NCBI RefSeq assembly: GCF_001422735.1
Contig: NZ_LMLZ01000021.1
Coordinates: 501,947-565,946, forward strand
Reading direction: 5' to 3'
DNA from: Acidovorax sp. Leaf78
GTDB lineage: Bacteria > Pseudomonadota > Gammaproteobacteria > Burkholderiales > Burkholderiaceae_C
DNA length: 64,000 bases
The notes below the pieces were generated by a model, which had not been told where the DNA came from, did not search any database, and saw nothing but the letters and a program-made list of their open reading frames with translations. Numbering within the stretch: the first letter of the stretch is position 1; the number at the start of each line of letters is the position of its first letter. Positions 1 through 9,405 of the stretch are shown here, one piece after another. A program made the position numbers and the translations under genes.

Positions 1-1899
1 CCAGCGCACCAGGGCTTCGGCGCCCAGCAGGGTGGCCTGGTGGTCCACCACGGGCTGGTAGTGCACCAGCAACTCGCCCCGCGCCAGGCCCTGGCGCAGG
101 TCGGCTTCCAGGTTGGAGCGGGCATTCACTGCGGCCTGCATGTCCGGGTCGAAGAAGCGCTGGGTGTTGCGCCCGGCGGCCTTGGCCTGGTACATGGCCA
201 GGTCGGCGCGTTTCAAGAGTTCATCCACCGACAGGCGTTCGTCGCCAAAGAGGGTGATGCCGATGCTGGGGGTGCTGTAGTGCTGGGCGCCGTCGAGTTC
301 GAACGGCTGGTTCAGGTGGGCCAGCAGTTTCTCGGCCACGGTCTCGGCCTGGGCGGCGGCTTCGGCCAGGTCCGGGGACAAGGCTTCGAGCATGACGACG
401 AATTCGTCGCCGCCGAAGCGGGCCACGGTGTCGGCCTCGCGCACGCTGCCCACCAGGCGGGCGGCCACCTGGGACAAGAGCTGGTCGCCCATGTCGTGGC
501 CCAGGGTGTCGTTGAGGTCCTTGAAGTTGTCGAGGTCGATGAACAGCAGGGCGCCGAGGTTCCTGGTGCGCTGGCAGGCGGCGATGGAGCGCTGCAGGCG
601 GTCGAGCAGCAGGCGGCGGTTGGGCAGGCCGGTGAGTGCGTCGTAGAAGGCCAGGCGCTCGATCTCTTGTTCTGCGCGCTTGCGGTCGGTGATGTCCATC
701 GTGAAGCCATGGGAGACCACCGTGCCATCAGGCTCGCGGTGCGGAATGGCATTCGTCATGTGCCAGCGGATGCTGTCATCCGGCATGCGCACGCGGTATT
801 CGCACTGCCAGGGCACGAGCTTGCGCACCGAGGTGATGGCAGACTTCTGCACATGCGGCAAGTCTTCGGGCAGCACGCGCAGCATCAGCACTTCGTGGTC
901 GGCCGTCACCTCGTGCGGCTCCACCCCCATGAACTCGCGCACCGCATCGCTGATGTACTGCACGCTGGTGGTGCCATCGGCATGCAGGCGGTACTCATAG
1001 ATGAAGCCCGGAATGCGGCTGGCGATGCGCTGGATGAAGAGCAGTTGCTCGCGCAGCTGCTCGGCCGCGCGGTGCTCGTCCGTCACGTCCTGCACCACGC
1101 CCATCACCACCTGCACGCCGTCGCGCGGCAGCGTGCGTTGCACGCGCGAACGCATCCAGCGCACCTCGCCGTCGGGCCGGCGCCAACGGTACTCCACGTC
1201 CAGGCCCTGGCCGCGCTCGCGCACCTTGTCGAACACGCCGCGGTCCTCGGGCAGGATGCCGCTCACGGCGCGCTCCGGGTCCACCCACTCCTGCTGCTCG
1301 AAGCCGGCGATGTTGCACAGGCCGGGCGACCACAGCAGCACGGTCTCGCCCGGGTCCTCGATGCGGCGCCAGTGCCCTGCGCGGGCCAGGCTTTCCATGG
1401 TGTTGAAGACGTCGGTCTGCTCGCGCAGCTCACGGCGCACTTCTTCGAGGGCGTGCTCGGCGTTGGCCAGCGCAGCACGCAATGTCTCTGCCTCGGTGGC
1501 GTCGCGCACCGTGACGACGATGCAATCGTTGGTCACGCGGCGTGCGGACAGGTCCCACGCCAGCAGCAGGCGGCCGGCTTCGCGCACGACCTGGCGGCAC
1601 TCCAGCGGCGCCCCCACCCGCACCACGCCCTGCAGCTGGTCCAGCAACTGGGTGCCGGCCAGCAGGTCGAACACTTCGCTGGCATCAGCGCCGGCGTGGC
1701 GCACCGCGCCCAGCCCCGGCATGCGGCGCGCCGCTGCGTTGGCGGCCAGCAGCAGCAGGCGGCCGCCCTGCAGCCGGAACTCCATCAACGCTACCGGCAC
1801 CGCATCCACCAAGGCCTGCAGGCGCGCCTGCGCCATGGGCTCGATGGCCCCTTCGCCAGCGGGAGCCAGAAGGTCGGTCAGCAGTTCGGACGAAATCAC
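1..1899 (-). CDS. PAS-PAS-PAS-GGDEF-EAL signalling protein, 5' part only
   Basis: The reading frame runs 633 codons from a GTG at 1899 to the window edge without a stop, so the C-terminus lies outside. Three PAS-like segments are seen at about residues 25-130, 170-280 and 290-410. A GGDEF domain follows at about 420-585, with an intact GGDEF active site and a READ inhibitory (I-site) motif five residues before it. The start of an EAL domain is visible, including EALVRW, at the truncated end. Proteins of this build make and/or degrade c-di-GMP in response to a ligand or redox signal at the PAS domains. No transmembrane segment is seen, so it is probably cytosolic. The start is uncertain: other GTG codons lie in frame upstream, and an in-frame TGA near 1990 closes the frame. 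Whether the EAL half is catalytic cannot be judged here. Confidence 0.9.
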   Translation of the reverse strand, partial: MISSELLTDLLAPAGEGAIEPMAQARLQALVDAVPVALMEFRLQGGRLLLLAANAAARRMPGLGAVRHAGADASEVFDLLAGTQLLDQLQGVVRVGAPLECRQVVREAGRLLLAWDLSARRVTNDCIVVTVRDATEAETLRAALANAEHALEEVRRELREQTDVFNTMESLARAGHWRRIEDPGETVLLWSPGLCNIAGFEQQEWVDPERAVSGILPEDRGVFDKVRERGQGLDVEYRWRRPDGEVRWMRSRVQRTLPRDGVQVVMGVVQDVTDEHRAAEQLREQLLFIQRIASRIPGFIYEYRLHADGTTSVQYISDAVREFMGVEPHEVTADHEVLMLRVLPEDLPHVQKSAITSVRKLVPWQCEYRVRMPDDSIRWHMTNAIPHREPDGTVVSHGFTMDITDRKRAEQEIERLAFYDALTGLPNRRLLLDRLQRSIAACQRTRNLGALLFIDLDNFKDLNDTLGHDMGDQLLSQVAARLVGSVREADTVARFGGDEFVVMLEALSPDLAEAAAQAETVAEKLLAHLNQPFELDGAQHYSTPSIGITLFGDERLSVDELLKRADLAMYQAKAAGRNTQRFFDPDMQAAVNARSNLEADLRQGLARGELLVHYQPVVDHQATLLGAEALVRW

Positions 1900-1985
1900 G
1901 GTCGGTCGAAACCTCTGAGAGAAGGGGAGTCTGCGCACGCGAAACGGCACGGCGCAACGCCCTGGCGGCCACTGCGCCAGGCCAT

Positions 1986-2014
1986 GTCACAGCATACAGG
2001 CAAGAGTATGTCAA
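1986..2014 (-). promoter_or_regulatory. weak candidate promoter for the PAS-GGDEF-EAL gene
   Basis: On the minus strand a perfect -35 hexamer TTGACA (2014-2009) is followed after 17 bases by TGTGAC, which matches only three of six consensus -10 positions. It lies about 90 bases upstream of the GTG start. The -35 is convincing and the -10 is not. Confidence 0.25.
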
Positions 2015-2262
2015 AACGTAACGCCGGGGCAAACAGACGTGTAACCGCGTGAGGGGAAACCCCAGGGGGTTGAATGGCTGGCCTCACTGCATGTCCGAGA
2101 CGTTAGAGCGCTACATACCCACGATGCGCCAGTACAGGTCAGCGACAGGGCATGCGGTTGTCGATCAGTGCCACTGACGCAGCCCCCTCATTTTTTATAG
2201 CCTCCAACCTGTCACTCTTGCCCCTACCCTGTCCCTACCCATCCGCGTAGCTTCTCCAAAGC
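2015..2262. other. intergenic region without a recognised gene
   Basis: This is the upstream region shared by the leftward PAS-GGDEF-EAL gene and the rightward winged-helix gene. It contains a T-rich stretch near 2191. I see no convincing coding frame or repeat in it. Confidence 0.5.
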
Positions 2263-2291
2263 TTGCCAAACGCTTGTGCATCAGCGATATT
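2263..2291 (+). promoter_or_regulatory. candidate sigma-70 promoter of the winged-helix/nucleotidyltransferase pair
   Basis: TTGCCA (2263-2268, five of six matches to TTGACA) is separated by exactly 17 bases from GATATT (2286-2291, four of six matches to TATAAT). Transcription would start near 2298, about 25 bases before the ATG at 2324. This leaves a very short leader with no obvious Shine-Dalgarno sequence. Confidence 0.5.
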
Positions 2292-2306
2292 CGCAATTCA
2301 CGAATA
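2288..2306. promoter_or_regulatory. palindromic candidate operator overlapping the -10 element
   Basis: A perfect inverted repeat TATTCG-N7-CGAATA overlaps the -10 hexamer and the predicted transcription start. A further copy of the arm sequence GCGAAT and a second AATTCAC follow at 2307-2316, so the site may be compound. The position suits repression, most simply by the winged-helix protein encoded directly downstream. This is inference. Confidence 0.45.
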
Positions 2307-2323
2307 GCGAATTCACATCATCC

Positions 2324-2872
2324 ATGGACCTCAAACCCCAAGACCTGCTGGTGCTGCTGAAGGTCGCAGCCCGCCCGCCCCAACGGTGGCCCTACGCCGC
2401 CCTGGGCGAGTCGCTGAGCATGAGCGCGTCGGAAGCGCATGCCAGCGTGAAGCGGGCCGTGGCATCAGGCCTCGCCGTGGCGCCGTCACGCGTCGAATGG
2501 TCACCGGTCCGGCCGAACCTGCTTGAGTTCATGCTGCATGGCGTGCGCTACGTCTGGCCGGCCACGATGGGCCCCGTCAAGCGCGGTGTCCCGACGGCAT
2601 TCGGAGCCGAGCCGCTGGCCAGCCAGTTGACGGCCGCCCCCGGAGAGGCACCCGTGTGGGTGCATCCCGAGGGGAAGGCCAAGGGGCCCACGCTGTCACC
2701 GCTCTACCGCACCGCGCCACAGGCGGCTCTGGCCGACCCGTCGCTGCATCGCCTGCTGGCCTTGCTCGATGCCTTGCGCACAGGCAGGGCGCGCGAGCGC
2801 AACCTTGCGGCCCAACTCCTGGAAGCCGAACTGATGCGCTCACACGCTGAGGCACCCGATGCGGGCCGATGA
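2324..2872 (+). CDS. winged-helix DNA-binding protein, antitoxin-like partner of the downstream nucleotidyltransferase
   Basis: A 182-residue protein from the ATG at 2324; a longer frame from 2276 would start at an out-of-context codon inside the promoter. Residues 1-70 read as a MarR-like winged helix: DLLVLLKVAARP, then PYAALGESLSMSASEAHASV as the helix-turn-helix, then a basic wing. The C-terminal half is less typical, ending in an Ala/Leu/Arg-rich helix. The stop overlaps the next gene by 14 bases, indicating tight co-translation. Pairing a small DNA-binding protein with an AbiEii-like nucleotidyltransferase resembles type IV (AbiE-like) toxin-antitoxin modules, in which the first protein represses the operon. 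The protein could equally be a regulator without an antitoxin role. Confidence 0.8.
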   Translation: MDLKPQDLLVLLKVAARPPQRWPYAALGESLSMSASEAHASVKRAVASGLAVAPSRVEWSPVRPNLLEFMLHGVRYVWPATMGPVKRGVPTAFGAEPLASQLTAAPGEAPVWVHPEGKAKGPTLSPLYRTAPQAALADPSLHRLLALLDALRTGRARERNLAAQLLEAELMRSHAEAPDAGR

Positions 2873-3596
2873 TCCGAATCTGCCGCAACTGCGCCAGATC
2901 GCCGAGGCACTGGGCGATCTGCGTGAACAAGTGGTGTTCGTCGGCGGCGCCGTCGCCGGCCTGCTGGTGACGGACCCGCTGGCCGACCCCGTGCGTGCCA
3001 CCCGCGACGTCGACGCGGTAGTGAACGCCAGTCGAGCCCTGTTTTATCGCATCGAGAAAGCAGTGGCGCAGCGCGGTTTCGCGCGCGACATGGGCAGCGA
3101 TGTGATCTGCCGCTGGGTGCACAAGGAGTCGGGCCTGCTGCTCGACCTGATGCCGGTACAGCCGGAGGTGCTGGGGTTCTCCAACCGCTGGTATCCGTAT
3201 GCGGTCGAAAGTGCGGCGCCTGCGAATTTGGGGTCGGGGATCACGATTCGGCTGGTCAGCGCCGTGGCCTTCGTCGCCACCAAGCTGGAAGCCTTTGCAG
3301 GCCGTGGCGGGGGCGACTACCTGAGCAGCCACGACATCGAAGACGTGCTCAACATCGTCGATGGACGCGAGGAGCTGGCCGGTGAGATGGCTGTGGCGCC
3401 CGCCGCGCTGCGGCAGGCCGTGAGCGCAGCGTTGACTCAACTGCTGGCGAGCCCGGACTTCGCAAACGTGCTGCCAGGCTTGATTGCCGAGCCGGAGCGG
3501 TCTGGGTTGGTCCAGCAACGCCTGAAGGCCATGTGTCTGGGCGATGAGTTCGTCCAGCCTGGAAATTTCAGCGGATACCCTCCCCGTAATCTGTAG
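2859..3596 (+). CDS. AbiEii/MNT-like nucleotidyltransferase domain protein
   Basis: A 245-residue protein whose N-terminus carries a nucleotidyltransferase signature: FVGGAVAGLL (Gly29-Gly30) followed by TRDVDAVV (Asp50 and Asp52, the metal-binding pair). This is the GG..DxD pattern of the DNA polymerase beta superfamily found in AbiEii/AbiGii-type toxins. A later segment, VAFVATKLEAFAGRGGGDYL..HDIEDVLNIVDGR, matches the conserved Lys plus Asp region of this group. The ATG lies inside the end of the winged-helix gene. AbiEii-type proteins transfer nucleotides to RNA or other targets and can arrest growth; the substrate here is unknown. GC content falls toward its 3' end and in the 270 bases downstream, which hold no gene I can support. 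Confidence 0.82.
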   Translation: MRADDPNLPQLRQIAEALGDLREQVVFVGGAVAGLLVTDPLADPVRATRDVDAVVNASRALFYRIEKAVAQRGFARDMGSDVICRWVHKESGLLLDLMPVQPEVLGFSNRWYPYAVESAAPANLGSGITIRLVSAVAFVATKLEAFAGRGGGDYLSSHDIEDVLNIVDGREELAGEMAVAPAALRQAVSAALTQLLASPDFANVLPGLIAEPERSGLVQQRLKAMCLGDEFVQPGNFSGYPPRNL

Positions 3597-3867
3597 ATGG
3601 TCCCAGGCCGCTGAAGCGGGCAAGAACGGATCACCTGCTGGCCGACATCTGGCGCATGAGCATTGAGGGCATCCGGCAGACGGTGTTGTCTTTCATAGAT
3701 GCCGAGAACATCGGGATTTTTCACTGCAGTTCAAAGGCGGGCTCCAAGCGATGGCCAGATCAACGAAAATGCGCTTCGGTCCACAACAGCCCCTCCCCAA
3801 AGCATCGGCAGGGCTGACGGCCATCGAAAATCCCTGGCAATGCAAGACCAAGAAATAGCTGGTTAAG

Positions 3868-6528
3868 TTGTTGAACACACAAGACAAATCCCAAACACCC
3901 GCAGGGGAGCAGGACCTCGCCGGTCATACCCCGATGATGCAGCAATATTTAGCGCTCAAGGCCGGGTACCCCGACACGCTGCTGCTCTACCGCATGGGCG
4001 ACTTCTACGAAGTCTTCTGGCAGGACGCCGAGAAGGCGTCGCGCCTGCTCGATATCACGCTCACGCAGCGTGGCCAGTCGGGTGGCCAGCCGGTGTTGAT
4101 GGCGGGGGTGCCGTTTCATGCGCTCGAGAACTACCTGGCGCGCCTGATCAAGATGGGCGAGTCGGTGGCCATTGCCGAGCAGGTGGGCGAGGTCGGCGCG
4201 GCCAAGGGCCCGGTGGAGCGCAAGGTGGTGCGCGTGGTCACGCCCGGCACGCTGACCGACACCGAGCTGCTGCCCGACAAATCCGAATCGCTGCTCATGG
4301 CCGTGCACCAGGCGCCGCGCGCGCGCTGCGGCTTGGCCTGGCTGAGCGTGACGCAGGGCCGCGTGTACCTGGCCGAATGCGCGCACGACGAGCTGGGCGG
4401 CTGGCTGGCGCGTGTGGCGCCCAGCGAGCTCATCTACAGCGCCGGTGTGACCGAGCGCTTCGAGCAGCAACTGCAGGTGCTGCGCCAGGGCGGCGCCTTC
4501 ACCTGCCCCATGAGCCCGCGGCCCGACTGGCAGTTCGACAGCGCCCTGGGCGAGCGCAAGCTGCTGGAGAACCTGGGCGCGGCCAGCCTGCAGGCCTGGG
4601 GCGCGCAGGACTTGGGCGAGGCGCACGCCGCCGCCGCGGGCCTGCTGGCCTATGCCGAGCACACGCAGGGCCGCACGCTCACGCACGTGCACAGCGTGCA
4701 GGTGCAGCGCGGCGACGATCTGATCGACCTGCCTGCCACCACGCGCCGCAACCTCGAACTGGTCAAGACCCTGCGCGGCGACGATGCGCCCACCCTCTTC
4801 TCCCTGCTCGATACCTGCATGACCGGCATGGGCAGCCGCCTGCTCAAGACCTGGCTGCTGGAGCCCCAGCGCGACCGCGACCAGGCGCGCCAGCGGCTGT
4901 CGGCCACCACGGCACTGCGCGGCGATGCGCATGGGGCCGGCGGGGGCAGCGGCCCGTGGTCGCTGCTGCGCGGCGAACTGAAGGGCGTGAGCGATGTGGA
5001 GCGCATCACCGCCCGCATCGCGCTGCGCCAGGTGCGCCCGCGCGAGCTGGTCGCCTTGTGCAAGACGCTACAAAAATCAGAGCACCTTGCGCTTTCCGGG
5101 CAGGCGCCAGAGCCCTATTTGATTCAGATCTTCAGCCACCTGCACCCGCCCGAGGGCTGCACCGCGCTGCTGTGTGCGGCCATCGACGAGGAGCCCGCGG
5201 CCCTGGTGCGCGACGGCGGTGTGATCGCCAGCGGCTTCGACACCGAACTCGATGAGCTGCGCGCCATCCAGACCAACTGCGATGCCTTCTTGCTCGACCT
5301 GGAAACGCGCGAAAAAGCCCGCACCGGCATCCCCAACCTGCGCGTGCAGTTCAACAAGGTGCATGGCTTCTACATCGAGGTGACCAGCAGCCATGTGGAC
5401 AAGGTGCCCCATGATTACCGCCGCCGCCAGACCCTGAAGAACGCCGAGCGCTTCATCACGCCCGAGCTCAAGACTTTCGAGGACAAGGCGCTGTCGGCCA
5501 ACGAGCGCGCCCTGTCGCGCGAAAAATGGCTGTACGAGCAGATCCTGGACCAGTTGCAGCCCCACGTGCCCGCCCTCACCCGACTGGCCCAGGCCCTGGC
5601 CGCGCTGGACGTGCTGTGCGCCCTGGCCGAGCGCTCGCTCACGCTCAACTGGTGCGCGCCCCAGTTCGTGCCCGAGCCCTGCATCGAGATCGAAAACGGC
5701 CGCCACCCGGTGGTCGAGGCCCGCCTTGCCGAAACATCGAGCGGCAGCTTCATCGCCAACCACACGCGCCTGAACGCCAACACGCGCATGCAGATCATCA
5801 CCGGCCCCAACATGGGCGGTAAGAGCACCTACATGCGGCAGGTGGCGCTCATCGTGCTGTTGGCGTGTATCGGCAGCCACGTGCCCGCGTCGCACTGCCG
5901 CCTGGGGCCCATCGACGCCATCCACACCCGCATCGGTGCGGCGGACGACCTGGCCAACGCGCAGTCCACCTTCATGCTGGAGATGACCGAGGCCTCGCAG
6001 ATCCTGCATGCCGCCACGCCGCACAGCCTGGTGCTGATGGACGAGATCGGCCGGGGCACCAGCACCTTCGACGGCCTGGCGCTGGCCAGCGGCATCGCCA
6101 CGCACCTGCACGACAAGACGCGCGCTTTTGCCCTGTTCGCCACGCACTACTTCGAGCTGACCGAGCTGCCCGCCAAGGCGCGCCACGCCATCAACATGCA
6201 TGTGAGCGCCACCGAGTCTGGTGCGGACATCGTGTTTCTGCACGAGATTCAGCCCGGCCCGGCCAGCCGCAGTTACGGTATCCAGGTGGCCAAGCTGGCG
6301 GGCATGCCGTCGCCGGTGTTGCACCATGCCCGCCATGCGCTGGCCGCGCTGGAAGAGCGCGCCGGCGAGAACGACCTGCAGGTGGATTTGTTCGCCACGC
6401 CGGAGGCGCCCGAGGGCGCGGGCGCAAGCCCCATCGAAGCAGCCCTCGCCGGCATCAACCCCGATCAGCTGAGCCCGCGCGAGGCGCTGGACGCGCTCTA
6501 CCAACTCAGGAAAATGCTGGCTATTTGA
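3868..6528 (+). CDS. mutS: DNA mismatch repair protein MutS
   Basis: An 886-residue MutS. It binds mismatches and small loops and uses ATP to recruit MutL. The mismatch-reading motif F46-Y-E48 lies in GDFYEVF. The conserved HTPMMQQYL precedes it, the Walker A motif GPNMGGKST begins near residue 646, and the Walker B/D-loop region reads [15 protein letters not shown]. The length fits the family. No ATG occurs before the conserved N-terminus, so translation probably starts at one of two adjacent TTG codons (3868 or 3871); the upstream Shine-Dalgarno is weak. Residues about 400-418 are encoded by a dispersed repeat (see 5067-5123). It stands alone, without mutL nearby. Confidence 0.97.
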   Translation: MLNTQDKSQTPAGEQDLAGHTPMMQQYLALKAGYPDTLLLYRMGDFYEVFWQDAEKASRLLDITLTQRGQSGGQPVLMAGVPFHALENYLARLIKMGESVAIAEQVGEVGAAKGPVERKVVRVVTPGTLTDTELLPDKSESLLMAVHQAPRARCGLAWLSVTQGRVYLAECAHDELGGWLARVAPSELIYSAGVTERFEQQLQVLRQGGAFTCPMSPRPDWQFDSALGERKLLENLGAASLQAWGAQDLGEAHAAAAGLLAYAEHTQGRTLTHVHSVQVQRGDDLIDLPATTRRNLELVKTLRGDDAPTLFSLLDTCMTGMGSRLLKTWLLEPQRDRDQARQRLSATTALRGDAHGAGGGSGPWSLLRGELKGVSDVERITARIALRQVRPRELVALCKTLQKSEHLALSGQAPEPYLIQIFSHLHPPEGCTALLCAAIDEEPAALVRDGGVIASGFDTELDELRAIQTNCDAFLLDLETREKARTGIPNLRVQFNKVHGFYIEVTSSHVDKVPHDYRRRQTLKNAERFITPELKTFEDKALSANERALSREKWLYEQILDQLQPHVPALTRLAQALAALDVLCALAERSLTLNWCAPQFVPEPCIEIENGRHPVVEARLAETSSGSFIANHTRLNANTRMQIITGPNMGGKSTYMRQVALIVLLACIGSHVPASHCRLGPIDAIHTRIGAADDLANAQSTFMLEMTEASQILHAATPHSLVLMDEIGRGTSTFDGLALASGIATHLHDKTRAFALFATHYFELTELPAKARHAINMHVSATESGADIVFLHEIQPGPASRSYGIQVAKLAGMPSPVLHHARHALAALEERAGENDLQVDLFATPEAPEGAGASPIEAALAGINPDQLSPREALDALYQLRKMLAI
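5067..5123. repeat. dispersed palindromic repeat inside mutS
   Basis: The segment starts GCTACAAAAATCAGAGC and continues with GCGCTT...GGCGCC and CCCTATTTGAT. This matches the layout of the other copies in the window (compare 58174-58208 and 33887-33934). It is translated in frame as part of the MutS middle domain and is A/T-rich against its surroundings. Confidence 0.55.
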
Positions 6529-6559
6529 GCGTAAATGCCACCTGCCGCATGTCTGGCGT

Positions 6560-6585
6560 GCGCTACCAGCTATTATTTCAATAGC
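6560..6585. repeat. dispersed palindromic repeat, partial copy, after mutS
   Basis: GCGCTACCAGCTATTATTTC followed by AATAGC is the half-element seen in reverse at 58174-58208. It lies 32 bases after the mutS stop and could act as a processing or termination structure, though no U-tract follows. Confidence 0.5.
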
Positions 6586-6709
6586 AATTCATTGAAAACT
6601 GCGCCAGCGCCGTGCTGCGCGCAGGGCCTTGCACAGGCCATGCACCAACCTGGAGCGCAAGCCGGACTAAACTTGCGGGTTCCCCCACCACCGACCCACC
6701 ATCTGCTCC

Positions 6710-7537
6710 ATGACGTATTGCGTCGCCATCAAACTCAACGCCGGGCTGGTTTTCCTGTCCGATTCCCGTACCAACGCCGGCCTGGACCAGATCAGTTCTT
6801 TTCGCAAGATGATGGTCTATGAGAAGGCGGGCGACCGCTTCATGGTGCTGCTGTCGGCCGGCAACCTGTCCATCTCCCAATCGGTGCGCGAAATCTTGCA
6901 GACCGAGCAGCTCAAGGACGGAGACTCGGGCGAGACCATCTCCATCTGGAACGCCAAGAGCATGTTCGACGCCGCCCGCGTGCTGGGCGCCGCGGTGCGC
7001 CACGTGCACGAGCGCGACGGCCTGGCGCTCAAGCGCTCGGGCGTGGACTTCAACGTGTCGATGGTGTTCGGCGGCCAGATCAAGGGCGAGGGCATGCGCC
7101 TGTTCCAGGTCTACTCGGCCGGCAACTTCATCGAGGCCACGTCCGAGACGCCGTACTTCCAGGTGGGCGAGTCCAAGTACGGCAAACCCGTGCTCGACCG
7201 CGTGCTCACGCCCGAGACCCCGCTGGACGAAGCCGCCAAGTGTGCGTTGGTGTCCATGGACAGCACGCTCAAGTCCAACCTGTCCGTCGGCCTGCCGCTG
7301 GACCTGGTGGTGTACGAGGTGGACAGCTTCTCCACCTCCAAGGTGGTCTGCATCGACGAGCACAACCCGTACTTCCGCATGCTGCACGACAGCTGGGGCC
7401 AGAAGCTGCGCGAAGTCTTCGACAGCATCGAGGACCCGGCCTGGGGCGGCGGCGCCACCAGCGTGCCCATCATGGTGACGCCTGCGCGCAGCAAGCCGCT
7501 CAAGAAGATCACCACCCACCTGGACAAGCTCATCTGA
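6710..7537 (+). CDS. Anbu (BPH) proteasome-type protease-like protein
   Basis: A 275-residue protein beginning MTYCVAIKLNAGLVFLSDSR. This is the Ntn-hydrolase start typical of Anbu, the bacterial ancestral proteasome beta-subunit family (COG3484): Thr2 becomes the nucleophile after Met removal, and SDSRTNAG follows. The family assembles as open helical or ring-like particles in the cytosol; its substrates are not established. In many genomes Anbu lies beside an alpha-E protein, a circularly permuted ATP-grasp and a transglutaminase-like protein. None is adjacent here, but a transglutaminase-like gene of that kind sits 29 kb away at 36449-37465. Confidence 0.9.
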   Translation: MTYCVAIKLNAGLVFLSDSRTNAGLDQISSFRKMMVYEKAGDRFMVLLSAGNLSISQSVREILQTEQLKDGDSGETISIWNAKSMFDAARVLGAAVRHVHERDGLALKRSGVDFNVSMVFGGQIKGEGMRLFQVYSAGNFIEATSETPYFQVGESKYGKPVLDRVLTPETPLDEAAKCALVSMDSTLKSNLSVGLPLDLVVYEVDSFSTSKVVCIDEHNPYFRMLHDSWGQKLREVFDSIEDPAWGGGATSVPIMVTPARSKPLKKITTHLDKLI

Positions 7538-7581
7538 ACGGTAGCGTGCCGGGCCGCTCCGGCCGGCCCGCGCGCACTTCT

Positions 7582-7599
7582 CCCGCCCTTGCGGGCGGG
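7582..7599 (+). terminator. GC-rich hairpin between the Anbu and hydrolase genes
   Basis: CCCGCCC-TTGC-GGGCGGG forms a perfect 7-bp stem 45 bases after the Anbu stop and 13 bases before the next ATG. There is no following T-run, so it may be a weak terminator, or a structure masking the ribosome site of the hydrolase. Confidence 0.4.
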
Positions 7600-7611
7600 C
7601 ATCTCCCATTC

Positions 7612-8424
7612 ATGCTCCCCATCGTTTTCTCGCACGCCAACAGCTTCCCGGCGAGCACCTACCGCGTCCTGTTCAAGCACCTCAAGGCCCGCGGGTTCGA
7701 TGTGCATGCCGTGGACCGCTACGGCCACGACGCGCAGTATCCCGTCACCAACAACTGGCCGCACCTGGTGCAGCAACTGGCCGACTTCGCCACGCCCCAC
7801 GTGCAGCGACTGGGCGAGCCGGTGTTCCTGGTGGGCCACTCCCTGGGCGGTTTTCTCAGCGTGATGGCCGCCGCACGCCACCCTGAACTGGTGCGGGGCG
7901 TGCTGCTGATCGACTCGCCCCTGCTGGGCGGCTGGAAGGCCAACGCCGTGGGCGTGGCCAAACGCACGCAGGTGGTGGGCTCGATATCGCCCGGCAAGAT
8001 CAGCCGGCAGCGGCGCTTCAGCTGGGCCAGCACCGACGAAGCGCTGGAGCACTTTCGCAAGAAGAAAGCGTTTGCGCGCTGGGACCCGGAGGTGTTGCAC
8101 GATTACGTCACCCACGGCCTGGTGGACCACGATGGAAAGCGCGTGCTGGGCTTTGATCGCGCCGTGGAGACTGCCATCTACAACACGCTGCCGCACAACC
8201 TGGGGCGCTTGCTCAGCGCCCATCCGCTGATGTGCCCGGCGGCCTTCATCGGCGGACGCGATTCGGAGGAGATGAAGCAGGTCGGCATGGCCATGACGCT
8301 GCGCATCACCGAAGGCCGCACGATGATGCTGGACGGCAGCCACCTGTTCCCCATGGAGCAGCCGGTGGCCACGGCGGCCGCCATCGAGGCGGCGCTGCTG
8401 AACCTCGCATCGCTGAACCAGTGA
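7612..8424 (+). CDS. alpha/beta hydrolase
   Basis: A 270-residue alpha/beta-hydrolase-fold enzyme from the ATG at 7612. The oxyanion-side motif is FSHANSFPAS near the N-terminus, the nucleophile elbow is GHSLGG, the acid may be in the GGRDSEE region, and the catalytic His lies in GSHLFPMEQP near the C-terminus. There is no signal peptide, so it is cytosolic. The substrate is unknown; esterase or lactonase activity is the usual family expectation. The frame is open further upstream, but that part overlaps the Anbu gene on another frame and is not coding. Confidence 0.9.
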   Translation: MLPIVFSHANSFPASTYRVLFKHLKARGFDVHAVDRYGHDAQYPVTNNWPHLVQQLADFATPHVQRLGEPVFLVGHSLGGFLSVMAAARHPELVRGVLLIDSPLLGGWKANAVGVAKRTQVVGSISPGKISRQRRFSWASTDEALEHFRKKKAFARWDPEVLHDYVTHGLVDHDGKRVLGFDRAVETAIYNTLPHNLGRLLSAHPLMCPAAFIGGRDSEEMKQVGMAMTLRITEGRTMMLDGSHLFPMEQPVATAAAIEAALLNLASLNQ

Positions 8425-8580
8425 CGTCGGTGAAATGAAAATTGTGAACTGACGGCGATATAACACCAAAACAGACGGTAAAAGCACAGAAAAGGCATTG
8501 CAGTCTCTGTAAAAACAGGGGGCGCGAATAAGGGGTGCATCCTCTACACTGGGGGTTTGTTACAGCGTGATACAGACAAC

Positions 8581-9405
8581 ATGCCTGCACAGAATCCTCT
8601 GGTGGCCCGACTGCCAGCATTGACCTTCGCCCTGCTGGCTGCCTTCCTGGTAGCCACCGCAGTGCGCACATACAACTACACCACCATTGCCATCGTCACG
8701 GCATCGGTGCTCATGTTCGCGTGCTGCTGGGCCAGTGCCACGCATTTGCTGGGCGCCCGGCCGGCGCTGCAGTTCATGCTGATCGCCGTGGGCCTGGGCT
8801 GGTTCGCAGAGCAGATGGGCAGCACGCACGGCTGGTTCTTCGGGCACTACACGTACACCGAGGTGCTGGGGGCCCGGCTCGTCAATGTGCCCATCGTCAT
8901 CCCCATGATGTGGTTCTCGCTGACCTACGCCGGCTATGTGATCAGCAACCTGATCGTCTGGCAGTCGCCGGTGGACGGCGCGCCGGGGCTGGGCAATGCC
9001 GCCATGCTGTCGTTTCTGGCGGCGATGATCGTCACCGCGTTCGACCTGGGCGCCGACCCGTACCTTGTCTACACCCTGAAGGCCTGGATCATGGCCAAGA
9101 CCGATGGCGCCTGGTTCGGCGAAACCGTGCAGGGCTTTTTCGGCTGGGTGTTCGTCGCGTTCTGCATCATCTTCAGCTTTCGCATGTCGGTGCGCAAACT
9201 TCCGCTTCGGCCCAGCAGCCCCTTTCTGCGGCGCCACGCGCTGGTCCCGCTGGCCATCTACGCGTGCGGCATGGTGTTCCAGATGATCCTGGGCAACCCG
9301 GTGGAGATCCGCTCGATCGCGCCGTTTGCCATGGGCATACCACTGCTGTGCGCGGTCGCCGGCTTTCAGCGCTGGCGCGCACCTTCATCAGGAACTGGCG
9401 CATGA
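8581..9405 (+). CDS. carotenoid-biosynthesis-type (CruF-like) integral membrane protein
   Basis: A 274-residue polytopic membrane protein with seven or eight predicted helices. The segments GWFAEQMGSTHGWFFGHYTY, MMWFSLTYAGYVI and TAFDLGADPYLV match the carotenoid-biosynthesis protein family (CruF / bisanhydrobacterioruberin hydratase type). These hydrate carotenoid ends, but many bacterial members have no proven substrate, and no other carotenoid gene is present here. The ATG at 8581 is preferred over a TTG at 8557. Its stop overlaps the start of the oxygenase gene (ATGA), so the two are translated as a unit. Confidence 0.85.
   Translation: MPAQNPLVARLPALTFALLAAFLVATAVRTYNYTTIAIVTASVLMFACCWASATHLLGARPALQFMLIAVGLGWFAEQMGSTHGWFFGHYTYTEVLGARLVNVPIVIPMMWFSLTYAGYVISNLIVWQSPVDGAPGLGNAAMLSFLAAMIVTAFDLGADPYLVYTLKAWIMAKTDGAWFGETVQGFFGWVFVAFCIIFSFRMSVRKLPLRPSSPFLRRHALVPLAIYACGMVFQMILGNPVEIRSIAPFAMGIPLLCAVAGFQRWRAPSSGTGA

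Noticed and set aside
40..2052. Open frame of 670 codons on the plus strand at the window start
   Set aside because: The minus strand encodes recognisable PAS, GGDEF and EAL motifs over the same bases; the plus frame is its shadow.
3597..3867. Possible remnant of a mobile gene before mutS
   Set aside because: The 271 bases are less GC-rich and contain short frames on both strands, but none has a recognisable domain, and there are no inverted ends or target duplications.
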